64,000 nt of DNA, taken from positions 62,001-126,000 of the forward strand of contig JACZRS010000013.1 of assembly GCA_022574595.1 (NCBI GenBank). The letters are read 5' to 3'. Under the pieces are notes generated by a model that made no database searches, was not told the DNA's origin, and saw nothing but the letters and a program-made list of their open reading frames with translations. Positions 17,232 to 26,873 of the stretch are shown piece by piece. The translations under genes were made by a program, and so were the position numbers. Every line of letters begins with the position of its first letter. Position 1 is the first letter of the stretch. The DNA is from Planctomycetota bacterium. GTDB lineage: Bacteria > Planctomycetota > Phycisphaerae > Phycisphaerales > SM1A02.

Positions 17232-19208
17232 CTAGCCCCAGTTTGCGAATAGTACTAGCAAGTCGCTGGTATTAACTGTACAGTTTCCGTCAAGATCGGC
17301 TGGGCAATCCCCCGGAAGGTTGCAAACAGCACATGGACCCCAACTGGCGAACAAGATTAGAAGATCGCTTGTATTAACCACACCATCGCCATTTAGGTCG
17401 GCTGGATTTGCGCCGGTTAGATCAATGATTGCCATATCCATATCAAGCGGCGCGCTCATTCCCTGTGCTATCCACTGGTCATAAGCGATTTGTCCTTTAT
17501 CATTGGTTGTGTTTTCAGCAAGTAGAAATTCGATGTACTCACGCGATGTGGTTTGGAAATATAGCGTCACAATCGCTTCGGCAGCATCTATGGGTATCTG
17601 ATAGGCAGTATCATCCCAATATTGTCCATCGGCATACGTATAGCCAACAGGCTCAGCTTGAACAGCTTCAAACGCTACGTTATTAAATCCAATCGGTGGA
17701 ATACGATTGTCAAATAGCACTGTATTATTGAGAATAAAGTGGTGTGATTCACCCACAGGCAGACCGGTTACTGCAGCCATGGTCTCATCGAGTCCGTGAA
17801 ATCGCTTATAAATCTTAGTGCCTTTAGTATCGAGGATTGCGGTAACGAAATCGTAGGCACCTGACTCATCTATTAACTGCTGGGCTTCATCATAAAACTT
17901 TACATTGATCCACATTCGCCGACCTTCCGGGTATCCGGTTGGCAGTTTGTGTCCTGAGTAGTTGATGATACGAACGATCAGTAGATCACGTTCTATGGTC
18001 AGCTCCATATCACTAGCATTTCTAAGCATGCCTTCTACGCGCGCCTGGGCTGCATCAACAATATCATCATTAAGGCCGGACTCACCGAATTCATCAAGTT
18101 CGTACACCGCTCGAAGTACCCAGGTGTTCCCGCCATTCAGTGCGTGCTGTGGCATATTGTCATATTCCGCAAAACCTGGTATTCGACAAGCGTGACTTTG
18201 CTGATCGGGCATGTGGCAATCTTGACAAGATTCTAGTGGTGTTTCATCAGGTAAATTTCCACCGAATCGGCCATCACTTATTACCACCCCACCGTTGGCG
18301 AATTGGCTTTGCTGCCACTCGCTGTATGTTCGCTCGATCGGGAACATTTGAAATTTGTCCATAGTCGGATGAGCTGCATCAAGCGCATTTGGTGCGTATG
18401 AACCATCCTTTTGAAGAATAAAAATCGGATTGGAAACATCATGGCAAGTTGCACAAAGCTCTGATTGCGAATGAAACGGCGATTGAAGGATCGGTGGCTG
18501 AGGCTGACCCTCAAAAATCGTAGGGTGGGGATTAAACGGAAGACCCGCAGGATCAAAAGGACCACGACGAGCATCCAGTGGGTCAACTACATATCTAGCT
18601 GTTCCTGGTTGCTCTGGTAGTAGGCCTTCAAGATCAAGATCAATGAGTATAGAAATATCTTCAATTGGGCTTTCACCTTTTACGTATTGAGGATTAACCA
18701 GGCGGTGACAGAAATGGCAAGACACTCCCTCAAAATCTACAGTACCTTGTATAAAAGCAGATCCATCAGTTGGTACAGATCTTCCACCAAGCCAAGCTGA
18801 TGAAGCATGGCAGCGCAAGCACAAATCGCCACCAAAATCTGCATCTTGATTTGCAACAGCGAGAGCTGCATAAAAGACAGGATCGCGCGACGCCTGGGCC
18901 ATCATGCTGCCTAGCCAATTCCTATAGGGTTCGCCTTCTAAATTTAGTGGTGGATTAGGTATATCAAATCCACCGTGGCAAAAAAGACAATTAACATCAG
19001 CATCAACAAATGGAAGAATCAGCGTTCCAGTCGGATCCGGCTGCGATCCAGGCATGAAGAAGTCGTTAAGTGTCGTGCCAACCGGCAACTGGCCACCACC
19101 GGGAGCAGCTTGCAAATTAGCAGCAAATAGTATCAATACCATGCCACAGATAAAGGCGCTAATCATTATTACGACAGAAGATAGACGTTTGGCGGCGCTA
19201 TAGGACAT
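17232..19208 (-). CDS. Five-heme cytochrome c with C-terminal dockerin pair
   Basis: Starts at 19247 (GTG), 19220 and 19208 are possible. 19208 is chosen because it gives a compact signal peptide (SSVVIMISAFICGMVLILFAANLQA) and has GGAG upstream. The product, about 658 residues, has five CxxCH heme motifs: CLFCH, CLRCH, CHFCH, CATCH and CQDCH. The arrangement resembles cytochrome c554-type multiheme proteins. A beta-rich domain of about 200 residues follows. The tail is the dockerin pair (DLNGDGVVNTSDLLILFASWG and DLDGNCTVNTSDLLVLFANWG). An extracytoplasmic electron-transfer protein anchored by a dockerin-like tail is the simplest reading. The redox partner is unknown. Confidence 0.85.
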   Translation of the reverse strand: MSYSAAKRLSSVVIMISAFICGMVLILFAANLQAAPGGGQLPVGTTLNDFFMPGSQPDPTGTLILPFVDADVNCLFCHGGFDIPNPPLNLEGEPYRNWLGSMMAQASRDPVFYAALAVANQDADFGGDLCLRCHASSAWLGGRSVPTDGSAFIQGTVDFEGVSCHFCHRLVNPQYVKGESPIEDISILIDLDLEGLLPEQPGTARYVVDPLDARRGPFDPAGLPFNPHPTIFEGQPQPPILQSPFHSQSELCATCHDVSNPIFILQKDGSYAPNALDAAHPTMDKFQMFPIERTYSEWQQSQFANGGVVISDGRFGGNLPDETPLESCQDCHMPDQQSHACRIPGFAEYDNMPQHALNGGNTWVLRAVYELDEFGESGLNDDIVDAAQARVEGMLRNASDMELTIERDLLIVRIINYSGHKLPTGYPEGRRMWINVKFYDEAQQLIDESGAYDFVTAILDTKGTKIYKRFHGLDETMAAVTGLPVGESHHFILNNTVLFDNRIPPIGFNNVAFEAVQAEPVGYTYADGQYWDDTAYQIPIDAAEAIVTLYFQTTSREYIEFLLAENTTNDKGQIAYDQWIAQGMSAPLDMDMAIIDLTGANPADLNGDGVVNTSDLLILFASWGPCAVCNLPGDCPADLDGNCTVNTSDLLVLFANWG

Positions 19209-19247
19209 TTGTATTGACATCTCCGGTACTTCAAGCGTAATTAGCAC

Positions 19248-19610
19248 TTACTTGATTATTCGATGAAATCTGTCTGGGTGTTCTATATTTTGGCTACTCA
19301 AGTTTAGACCTATCCTAAAGCTGAAAAACACGCACAATTATCCTATAGATTGCATCATCAATTAGGGTACGTCAATTGATATTTACCCATGACTAGTAGT
19401 AAAAGCAATATTGCTTCCAGTGATATAGTTTGCTTCGATAAAAGTGCGATTGATAATCAACAGGTCTTACCTATTTTAACAGTTTTTAAGCACCAAGTGG
19501 CGGTTTATATATCTCCAAAAAACATTGAAAAACCTCCCGAACCTAAGTTCGAGAGGATTGTGTTACTAAGTGAGCGACTAGGTTTATGTAAACCGTACGC
19601 CATGTTGCTA
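19248..19610. other. Intergenic region holding a terminator
   Basis: The right part is the downstream region of the VCBS-dockerin gene with its terminator hairpin (19526-19556). The rest is the AT-rich upstream region of the cytochrome gene, in which I see no convincing gene or promoter pair. Confidence 0.5.
19526..19556 (-). terminator. Rho-independent-type terminator of the VCBS-dockerin gene
   Basis: Read on the minus strand, CCTCTCGAAC-TTAG-GTTCGGGAGG forms a nearly perfect stem, with one mismatch, followed by TTTTT. It lies about 55 bases after the stop codon at 19611. Confidence 0.75.
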
Positions 19611-21416
19611 TTACGGTCCTGTGCGAGATAGAATTTCGAGGATGTAATCAGAGGAACCCCAATGGGCAAAAAGGTCGAGCAAGTCTTGTGTGCTGACATC
19701 GCCGCTACCATCTAAGTCAGAAGGATTACCGGGTTTTACGGGACCCCAGTTTGCGAACAATTCGAGAAGATCCTCTGTGCTAATACCACAGTCGCCAATA
19801 ATGTTAAAGGCACAATCCATACCGTTTACAACGATATCGTAAGTTCCGGTAGTGGTTATTGCGACCTGTAAGGCTTCTTCTACGCCAATGCCGCCGCGAT
19901 TTGAATTCGCCACCACTACTTGATCGCTGGTACGTATTACCTGCAAATGGTAATCGTCCGGGCCAGATAAAACCACTGAGATGAATGATGAGGAGCTAAT
20001 GTTTTCTGATGTAACAAACACATCAGAAGCGCCAGCGCTTGTCCCACCAACTATGGCGATCGGACTTTGGTTATAAAAGGGAGGCAGCACGCCACCTATT
20101 CTTGATTCCGGCATTCCATTTATACCAATATTCTCAAACAAGTGCTCGCCAACCCAACCGCCAAGAAAAATATCGACGTCGCCATCACCGTCTGTATCAA
20201 AGATGGCAGCTTGCCATCCGGTATGCATGTTACCCACTGGGAATGCATTTGCGGGAGTCCAATCGACGAACTGCATGATGTTGGACACAGTTACATTTCG
20301 AAGAATTGTCGGACGTCCGGCCCCGGTTTCCCTGGCTACGAAAGCGTCAATACGGCCATCATTATTGAAGTCCGCTACATCTACCTTTCGAGACACAGTA
20401 TTCGTAACTGATGGAGGTAGAATGTTCAATATTGAAAACGTAGCTTTGCCTCCAGCATCGTTACCATTATTTCGAAGAATTCGATCTCCGTTGCTGCCTG
20501 TTTGTTGAGTCCAATAAATATCTAAATCGCCGTCACCATCAAAGTCGGCTGTATCCATTGAATTCTCATTGGCCAATGGGTTGCCAAGGCTTTGCTGTGA
20601 ACCGGTATAGCTAAAGTCTCCGACTCCACTACCGGCATCATTAAGGTCGTTGTAGTAGATCCTATTTTGGTGGGTACCAAATTGAGAAATCAACAGGTCC
20701 AACTTGCCATCACCATTTAGATCAGCACCGTTGACATCTACTACATAGTCATTAGATGCCACAACATGGGTGTTTGTAATATTAGCAAAGACACCATTGC
20801 CATGGCTGTTAGTATAAAGTCTGTCTTGTGCTGAGTTGGGATAATTTCCGCAATACACATCCATAAAGCCATCTTGATTAAAGTCAGCAGACCAGCCGGA
20901 ACATGCTGCTCCTGTAAGAGCGCTACCGGGGATACGATTGTTTTCCTCTACGAATTGGACAAACTCGCCACCAATCCAACTTGCGATGAAAAGCTGATCA
21001 TTGCCCGTTCCATTTTGATAGTTCGAGTCATTGATGATCCATATATCTAAATGACCATCCATATCGAAGTCACGGAAGAAAGCAACACGAGAAACTTTAG
21101 TAATACCGAAGCCTGGAATAGCTCCACTACCTGTGACTTCTGTCATTACGCCATCTATATTCTCATATAGCTTGTTTCGACGATTGCCGAAATCGCTGTA
21201 GGCGACTGCGATAACTGCATCCAAATCTCCATCTTCATCGAAATCGCCGAAGTCGATATGCTTCTCGTTATTAGACGTTTCTCCAGTTGTCTGGACGACA
21301 TTAGTACCGGTCACATTCCTAAAGTTCATTGTGCCTGGAATACCGTCAGCTCTAGCTTGACCGGTGGTTCCTGCACACAAGATCACTAAAGTAATTAAGA
21401 GCATTGCTCGTTTCAT
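19611..21416 (-). CDS. Secreted FG-GAP/VCBS repeat protein with dockerin pair
   Basis: The 601-residue protein has a clear signal peptide (LLITLVILCAGTTGQARA) and a GGAG binding site before ATG 21416. It carries a propeller of FG-GAP loops (DFDEDGDLDAVIA, DFDMDGHLDIWII, DLNGDGKLDLLIS, DFDGDGDLDIYWT, DTDGDGDVDIFLG). A small beta-domain follows and then the dockerin-like pair (DCGISTEDLLELFANWG and DLDGSGDVSTQDLLDLFAHWG), here with Glu or Gln before the Asp. Unusually, about 13 residues follow the last repeat. It stands alone with its own terminator. Confidence 0.85.
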   Translation of the reverse strand: MKRAMLLITLVILCAGTTGQARADGIPGTMNFRNVTGTNVVQTTGETSNNEKHIDFGDFDEDGDLDAVIAVAYSDFGNRRNKLYENIDGVMTEVTGSGAIPGFGITKVSRVAFFRDFDMDGHLDIWIINDSNYQNGTGNDQLFIASWIGGEFVQFVEENNRIPGSALTGAACSGWSADFNQDGFMDVYCGNYPNSAQDRLYTNSHGNGVFANITNTHVVASNDYVVDVNGADLNGDGKLDLLISQFGTHQNRIYYNDLNDAGSGVGDFSYTGSQQSLGNPLANENSMDTADFDGDGDLDIYWTQQTGSNGDRILRNNGNDAGGKATFSILNILPPSVTNTVSRKVDVADFNNDGRIDAFVARETGAGRPTILRNVTVSNIMQFVDWTPANAFPVGNMHTGWQAAIFDTDGDGDVDIFLGGWVGEHLFENIGINGMPESRIGGVLPPFYNQSPIAIVGGTSAGASDVFVTSENISSSSFISVVLSGPDDYHLQVIRTSDQVVVANSNRGGIGVEEALQVAITTTGTYDIVVNGMDCAFNIIGDCGISTEDLLELFANWGPVKPGNPSDLDGSGDVSTQDLLDLFAHWGSSDYILEILSRTGP

Positions 21417-21819
21417 AATTATCTCCTGATGCTGAAAAAGGGGGTATTGGTGACCCTGGATTATGTCTCGACTACTTGACTTACGTTGGTCGGGGTTAAC
21501 TTGACAAACTCAATGACAACTAGAAGCCACCCAACTATCGTCCAAACCTTAAAAGGCGCATTCTAGTAATGGCGCACCTGCAGAGTTTACTCTATCAAAC
21601 AAAGCCTTGCCAAGATATTTATATAGGTTTGACGGTTTTAGGGGTATTTATTAAAGAATTTTACTCGTTAAAACACTTCTTTACTTGTATTGAGATATAA
21701 AAAAGCACTCGATCAGATGTCACCAGTTTCTCAAGCACCTCTATTTTCTGGCCCCTATGGCTGGTTTTATGCTCATACGCCCAAGAAAATGAGGCAATAA
21801 TCGAATTGAAAAGGTAGTA
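21417..21819. other. Intergenic region, nothing recognised
   Basis: This is an AT-rich stretch between two minus-strand genes. It should contain the promoter of the VCBS-dockerin gene and the end of the TPR gene transcript. No gene, clear hairpin or repeat was seen. Confidence 0.4.
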
Positions 21820-23379
21820 TTACTGCCGATGCGGCTGCTCCAATCGGTATAGCTCGATTCTAGTAGCAATTTGCTCAGCCAGTGCTTGTTTCCCAGCGGC
21901 TAACGCACTTTGTCTAGCCTGATTAGCGATTTCAATTGCCTCATCAAACCTGCCCAGCGATGCTAGAGCTGCTGCTTGTGCATCAAGAGGCTGGGGCAAT
22001 CGCTTACCCGTAACTAAACATACCCTAAGAGACAATTCCAAAGCCCGCTGAGGATTAAGCAACTGTTCATCTGGGCAAGTCGCAAGTATCCAGGCCAATC
22101 TATAAGCAAGCGTCAGATCATCTGGCAAGCGCTTATGCCCTATCTCAAGAGCGTCAATTGCATCATCAATTCTACCAAGCGACGAAAGAGCAGTTCCCAA
22201 TCTTAGATATGGACGAGGGTCCAGCGGCTTTGCGGATGATGCTAAGAAAAGGTGCTGGATTGCGGAATCTGTTTGGCCTAGCGGAATTAAATCGATACCC
22301 AACCCAAGATGTGCATCAAAATGGTCCGGCCTGAGATTTACTACTGCCTCAAATCGTGCTACCGCTTCAGTCAGTTCTTTTTCTCTATGGGCTATTAAAC
22401 CAAGATTATAAATTGCATCAGCAAAATCAGAATCTATTTTTATGGCTTGACGCAAGAACGACTTGGCTAATTCAAACTCATTTTTCTGCAAATATGCTGC
22501 ACCAAGTTGAGCGTTAGCCTCAGCTAAATTTGAGTCAATTGATATGGATTCTTTGAGCAGGGTAATTGCCTGGTCAATCTTGCCTGCTTGGAGCAATTCA
22601 ATACCTTGATGCAGCGCTTCATTGGCGCCTATTTTTAGATCATCAAGCGCAGCTGCTAAAGGATCTCTAAGAGGCGGAGATTCATCGCGCTGCTCCTGAG
22701 CTAATTGTAATTGCTGCCGCGCTTCATCTGGCCTACCTAATTTGCGCAGAGTTTGCCCTAACAAGTAACGTGCGCTGCCATAACCAGGTGCTAATTCAAT
22801 AGCAAGTTCCAGATGATTCAATGCTACTTCAAGATCATCCATGCTCACTAGCGTTCGAGCTGCGCCATAATGAGCAATCGCAATATCAATATCTAATCTA
22901 AGTACTTTGAGGTAACCAACTAATGCACTCTCCAGCAAATTCTGCTGTCGATTGGCATCTGCTTTATAAATCAGTGCAGGTAAATCATCTGGGCGCAACT
23001 CTAAAACAGCATCAAATTCCGCTGATGCTTCGGGCCATTCACCATTTTCTGCCAGTACTAAACCAAGGTAGTAATGCCACTTCCAGTTTTCTGTATCAAG
23101 CTGAACTGCACTCTCATAACATTGCTTGGCGCTAACGTGATATCCATAAGCATGAAAGATCATTCCCAAGCGCCCACTGGCCTTGGCATCATTGGGATTG
23201 CTCCTGGCCGCAAGTATTGCTTTGCTGAATTGCTCTTTAACCATCGGCTCAAGAGTTTCTAGAGGAAATTCCGGCAAGGGAGATAATTGCTTTTCTTGGT
23301 CGCAGCCAAGAACTATTACACAAATTCCCATCACTATCAGCATTTTATTGCTTGATCGTTTTCTTACTGCAATTCTCAC
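21820..23379 (-). CDS. TPR-repeat lipoprotein
   Basis: The 519-residue protein has a lipobox (CVIVLGC, lipid Cys near residue 26). About ten TPR units run through most of its length, for example WKWHYYLGLVLAENGEWPEA, AEANAQLGAAYLQKNEFELA and PRPYLRLGTALSSLGRIDDA. Its start overlaps the stop of the upstream CRTAC1 gene by ATGA, so the two are coupled. The modules of these two proteins together correspond to the single TPR-VCBS protein at 10716-14120. It is likely a scaffold partner of the CRTAC1 lipoprotein at the membrane. Confidence 0.85.
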   Translation of the reverse strand: MRIAVRKRSSNKMLIVMGICVIVLGCDQEKQLSPLPEFPLETLEPMVKEQFSKAILAARSNPNDAKASGRLGMIFHAYGYHVSAKQCYESAVQLDTENWKWHYYLGLVLAENGEWPEASAEFDAVLELRPDDLPALIYKADANRQQNLLESALVGYLKVLRLDIDIAIAHYGAARTLVSMDDLEVALNHLELAIELAPGYGSARYLLGQTLRKLGRPDEARQQLQLAQEQRDESPPLRDPLAAALDDLKIGANEALHQGIELLQAGKIDQAITLLKESISIDSNLAEANAQLGAAYLQKNEFELAKSFLRQAIKIDSDFADAIYNLGLIAHREKELTEAVARFEAVVNLRPDHFDAHLGLGIDLIPLGQTDSAIQHLFLASSAKPLDPRPYLRLGTALSSLGRIDDAIDALEIGHKRLPDDLTLAYRLAWILATCPDEQLLNPQRALELSLRVCLVTGKRLPQPLDAQAAALASLGRFDEAIEIANQARQSALAAGKQALAEQIATRIELYRLEQPHRQ

Positions 23380-25202
23380 GGCAATACCTCGCCGCGACCT
23401 TGGATAATCTTATGAATTTGCATCGGCGATAATTTAGTAAACCGCTCGTGCAAACCGCTTGGCCACAACACTTCAATTGTTTGATCGCTTTTATCAGCAC
23501 CAAGTCCAAAATGTAGGCGCAGATCATTAGCACTTAAGTAGCTGCTATCTGCATGTACATAACGGTGCAAATTATTTCTTACATTTCTTATTAACTTAAC
23601 ATCCGCACCGATGGCATTTGGATTCCCTTCTTTTGCTATCAGGCTAAAAGTAATCCATGATCGTTCATTACTAATTTGGTTTATTAAGAGTCGAACGGGG
23701 CCGTCACGATTAGAAATAAGTATGTCGATATCACCGTCGTTATCGATGTCGCCAAAGGCTGCACCACGAGAAGTCTCAACTAATTCAAGTGCGACTCCAG
23801 CTTGGCTAGTAGTATTTGTGAAAGTAAAATTCGGCGGGCCTGAGTTAAGCGCTAATTGGTTTAGATTGCCATAGGGATTGGCCTGGGTTGCTAATTCCTC
23901 AACGATCTTAACTGCTCCGTTAGCTACAAAGACATCTAAATCGCCATCGCAGTCAATATCTACCCATGCAGTTCCGAAGCCTGTGTATGGCCAACTCATT
24001 GAAGCAAGCGCGCATTGCTCGGTGCGATCATCAAAGGATGCGTTGCCATCATTTACTAAAAGTGTGTTGTGTTCGCCTAGTAAGTGAGAGAGGAATATAT
24101 CCAAATCGCCATCGAGATCATAATCCCCCCCACTTACTCCCATTCCTGCTTCGCTCATTCCATCAGCGTTATACGCAGCCCCTGCAAGCAGCGCTTCGTT
24201 TATGAACGTGCCGTCGCCTTGATTGATCCAAAGTTGATTGGCGTTGCCATCGTTTGCTACATAAATATCCGGCCAGTTGTCGTTATTAAAGTCCGCACAC
24301 ATAACACCCAGCCCACTGCCAAATGCCAGGTTGATCCCTGCTTCTTCGGTAACATCACGAAAGGTGCCATCGCCATTATTTGCAAACAATCGATCTGGAA
24401 CCGCGTTATAAGTTTGCGGGCCACAATAATCGCGCCTTCCGCCTGCGCTATGACAAATCTTATTTTCGCGAATTGAGAAATTGACGTAGTTGGCTACGAA
24501 CAGATCTAAATATCCATCTTTGTTGTAGTCAAAGAAAGATGCGCTGGTGCTCCAACGATCTTCGCTATCAATGGCAGCAGCCGAAACATCTGTGAATGTG
24601 CCATCCGCATTATTAAGATAAAGTTTATTCGGCCCAAAGTTTGTAACATAAAGATCAAGATCGCCATCATTATCGATATCCCCCACAGCCATTCCCATTG
24701 CGTAGCCTTGATCTCCCACACCCGCTTGATCGGTAACATCTACAAATTTAATTTGCGTCGACCCATCCGCATTGGTTTGCAGATCATTGCGATACAAACG
24801 GTTATTGCCTCGGCCTTTACTGGCTTTAATTTCGCTTGGTAGGGCTTGCTCATCTATATCAGTCAGCGCGAAAGATTGAAGAAGATAAACATCCAAATCA
24901 CCATCGTTGTCATAGTCGAATAAACCGCAGCCGGAACCAGCGATTTCCGGGAAGAAATATTCACCGGTAGCTCCGGTGGTATGCACAAAATCCAAACCAG
25001 ACTGCTCCGCTATCTCGATGAACCAAGGTTTTTCAATTCCCCCATGGTTTGCATCTCTGATTGATGGATCATCCTCCGAGCTTTCACAACCAGAAATAGC
25101 GCTCAAAAAAAGAGCCGCTCCAAAGAGAAAAGCCAATAGCAAATATATTTGAGTTCGGTCAAACACTAATAAGAGGATAGTCACACAATTTAGGTGTGCC
25201 AT
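23376..25202 (-). CDS. CRTAC1/ASPIC-UnbV family VCBS lipoprotein
   Basis: The likely start is ATG 25202; the frame opens at a TTG at 25223. The product, about 608 residues, has a hydrophobic leader ending in the lipobox LSAISGC. It carries a seven-bladed-type set of FG-GAP loops (DYDNDGDLDVYLL, DIDNDGDLDLYVT, DFNNDNWPDIYVA, DYDLDGDLDIFLS, DIDNDGDIDILIS). The C-terminal ASPIC/UnbV domain includes NAIGADVKL, LRLHFGLG and IEVLWPSG. The family is common in planctomycetes, usually beside TPR proteins, as here (ATGA overlap with 21820-23379). A dead nitrilase start lies directly upstream, matching the live nitrilase upstream of the 10716 gene. Confidence 0.9.
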   Translation of the reverse strand: MAHLNCVTILLLVFDRTQIYLLLAFLFGAALFLSAISGCESSEDDPSIRDANHGGIEKPWFIEIAEQSGLDFVHTTGATGEYFFPEIAGSGCGLFDYDNDGDLDVYLLQSFALTDIDEQALPSEIKASKGRGNNRLYRNDLQTNADGSTQIKFVDVTDQAGVGDQGYAMGMAVGDIDNDGDLDLYVTNFGPNKLYLNNADGTFTDVSAAAIDSEDRWSTSASFFDYNKDGYLDLFVANYVNFSIRENKICHSAGGRRDYCGPQTYNAVPDRLFANNGDGTFRDVTEEAGINLAFGSGLGVMCADFNNDNWPDIYVANDGNANQLWINQGDGTFINEALLAGAAYNADGMSEAGMGVSGGDYDLDGDLDIFLSHLLGEHNTLLVNDGNASFDDRTEQCALASMSWPYTGFGTAWVDIDCDGDLDVFVANGAVKIVEELATQANPYGNLNQLALNSGPPNFTFTNTTSQAGVALELVETSRGAAFGDIDNDGDIDILISNRDGPVRLLINQISNERSWITFSLIAKEGNPNAIGADVKLIRNVRNNLHRYVHADSSYLSANDLRLHFGLGADKSDQTIEVLWPSGLHERFTKLSPMQIHKIIQGRGEVLP

Positions 25203-25271
25203 TGCTACGTTAAGCACAGTCAAAACAGTTGGCTTTTTACTGGATTATTTGGCCGATAAAAGGCGCAAGGC

Positions 25272-25442
25272 TCATCTGAGCATACCGTAACGCCAGAGCA
25301 TCTCATTGACCACAGGGTCGTATAAGCGGATAGCGGTCCGGGCAATTCCACTCGAAGTACTTCATGGCGAACGAGTACTTGCGGCGATCCATCGGGCAAA
25401 CAAATGCGGTTTGGCAGGCGGCTACGTAATAAAGATCCAGTG
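25272..25442 (-). pseudogene. Nitrilase N-terminal relic joined to another gene end
   Basis: On the minus strand, 25442-25381 encodes DLYYVAACQTAFVCPMDRR, matching NLYYAAACQTSFDCPTDRK of the intact nitrilase. The start codon position reads TAG. The frame then leaves the family. In another frame the stretch up to the TGA at 25272 encodes a plausible protein end (IRLYDPVVNEMLWRYGMLR). The homology extends into the upstream region. This is a collapsed second copy of the nitrilase gene, in the same relative position before a CRTAC1 gene. Confidence 0.7.
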
Positions 25443-25678
25443 TGGTCTACGATTCATTCCTAACTTGGCGATTTCTTAAAATAAGATGATACTGCCAAGT
25501 GCACTTTGCTTCACGCTTAGCCGGCTTAAACTTATAGCAAGCAAATAAATAAGCCCCCTAAAAGTTCATCCAATTGCCATCAAAGTTATCGCACGGGGTA
25601 TCGAACAGTCCCAAGTCATAGGCCTGTTGCTGTATCGAATGTGGATCCCCCGGACTTTCCTGACTGCGATGGCGGCGG

Positions 25679-25684
25679 TATAAT
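25679..25684 (+). promoter_or_regulatory. Possible -10 box
   Basis: TATAAT lies 56 bases before the GTG start of the next gene. The hexamer 17 bases upstream is TTTCCT, a weak -35 match. This is pattern evidence only. Confidence 0.25.
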
Positions 25685-25740
25685 TTTCCAGTCCGAAGCG
25701 TATTCTGAACAAACATCCGTCTTTACTGCGAACTACAAAA

Positions 25741-26673
25741 GTGAGCAATAACATGAAGATGCTACCTATATCCGTCATCGCGATGTGCGTTTTTGTCTCA
25801 CAACCGGCATGCAGCCTGAAGCCGGCCGCGCACCCTGGCCCAGCGTCCGTCAAAACTCCACCCACACATGGCGATGATGCCCAACCCACCTGCATATTCG
25901 CTGACAAAATAGAGAATGGAATTACTGTCCGTGAACTGAGAGTTATCCTACAAGAAGCGGCAGCCCGACGGATAGCCCTTGAAGGCAGGGAAAAGTCCTA
26001 CCGCATCAACCTTAGTCCCTATCTTCCTCCCAAGCATCTGTTTACGGTCCACGATGGCCGCAACAACGTAGCGTGCATCGTCGCGAAAGTTCATCCTAAC
26101 GCAGCTTACTATTTTGTGTTTATCGACAACAAACTCGCGAGAATAGTTGAACTGCTACATCGCCAATGGGAAGATTCTGACGTTGTTACACTGGAAGACG
26201 GATCACGACTCCGCACCTGGAGACCGATCAGTCGGGAACAGCGCATCGAGTACGTGTTGAAATCTGAAGGCCTGTCGGCCGAAGAGTACCTTGCATCGGC
26301 TAAGAAGAAGATCGAAGCTTCGCGGCGAGCGCGCAGGCATGAGGAATTCAACCTGGCTCTCATACTGGCCAAAATCGGAAACCGCTCCACAAAAGGGTAC
26401 GCTCTTCGTCACATCGAGCTTATGGAGAAGTATGACGGTACGAAGATTCAACTCGGAATGTCGCGCGACCAGGTCGAGCAAATCTTTGGTCCGGCAAAGG
26501 AATTAGAGACTGTTGGCGATACCAATGACGTCTTCACATATGGCGAAGCTGCTGCAATTGGTTGGTACGCAATTCCATGGGTTTCGGTTGAGTTTCGCGA
26601 AGGTGAGGTATTTTCTGTTCATACGAACTACACAAATCAATACAGGAATCCTACGTCGCGGCCGAGTTCTTAG
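25741..26673 (+). CDS. Lipoprotein with a BamE/SmpA-like C-terminal segment
   Basis: The start is GTG 25741, or ATG 25753, which gives a tighter signal; neither has a good binding site. The product is about 310 residues, with a signal ending in QPAC (lipid Cys near residue 28). The middle is charged and helical (EEYLASAKKKIEASRRARR). The C-terminus IQLGMSRDQVEQIFG followed by VFTYGE...VSVEFREGEV resembles the SmpA/OmlA fold, in which a helix with a GMSxxxVxxxxG motif precedes beta strands. Its codon use looks GC-richer than its neighbours. No operon partner. Function unknown. Confidence 0.65.
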   Translation: MSNNMKMLPISVIAMCVFVSQPACSLKPAAHPGPASVKTPPTHGDDAQPTCIFADKIENGITVRELRVILQEAAARRIALEGREKSYRINLSPYLPPKHLFTVHDGRNNVACIVAKVHPNAAYYFVFIDNKLARIVELLHRQWEDSDVVTLEDGSRLRTWRPISREQRIEYVLKSEGLSAEEYLASAKKKIEASRRARRHEEFNLALILAKIGNRSTKGYALRHIELMEKYDGTKIQLGMSRDQVEQIFGPAKELETVGDTNDVFTYGEAAAIGWYAIPWVSVEFREGEVFSVHTNYTNQYRNPTSRPSS

Positions 26674-26794
26674 ACAGTACGGCGTTCGGAATTCAACTGA
26701 CAGTTAAATGATTCGATAAACATTTGACATAGTTATTGCACTCAATGTCTGAAATATGCGTTTTCCGTGGACATCGCTTCTTCGCCGGAGGAAG

Positions 26795-26842
26795 AAAAGG
26801 GGATAGGCTTACTTATCTGATAAAGTAAGCCTATCCCCTTTT
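26795..26842. repeat. Perfect REP-like palindrome, copy 1
   Basis: A perfect 20-base inverted repeat, AAAAGGGGATAGGCTTACTT and its complement, is separated by an eight-base loop (ATCTGATA). It shares the core GGGGAYAGGCTWACTT with the palindrome at 50243-50304, which also has an eight-base loop. It resembles REP sequences mobilised by IS200-like (RAYT) transposases. It lies between two gene ends and can also act as a bidirectional terminator. Confidence 0.85.
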
Positions 26843-26873
26843 GATCTCTGATCTACTGTGTAAAAGCTGCAAC

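Larger units (their letters stand above)
25224..25740. other. Intergenic region with gene relics
   Basis: 25272-25442 holds relic coding sequence on the minus strand (see the pseudogene entry). 25443-25580 is a decayed copy of the nitrilase upstream region at 15122-15250, including a conserved GGATGAAC and GGGCTTATTT block. 25679-25684 is TATAAT before the next gene. Confidence 0.6.

Noticed and set aside
19389-19631. Plus-strand open frame of 80 codons
   Set aside because: It crosses the terminator hairpin and the end of the VCBS-dockerin gene and shows no motif.
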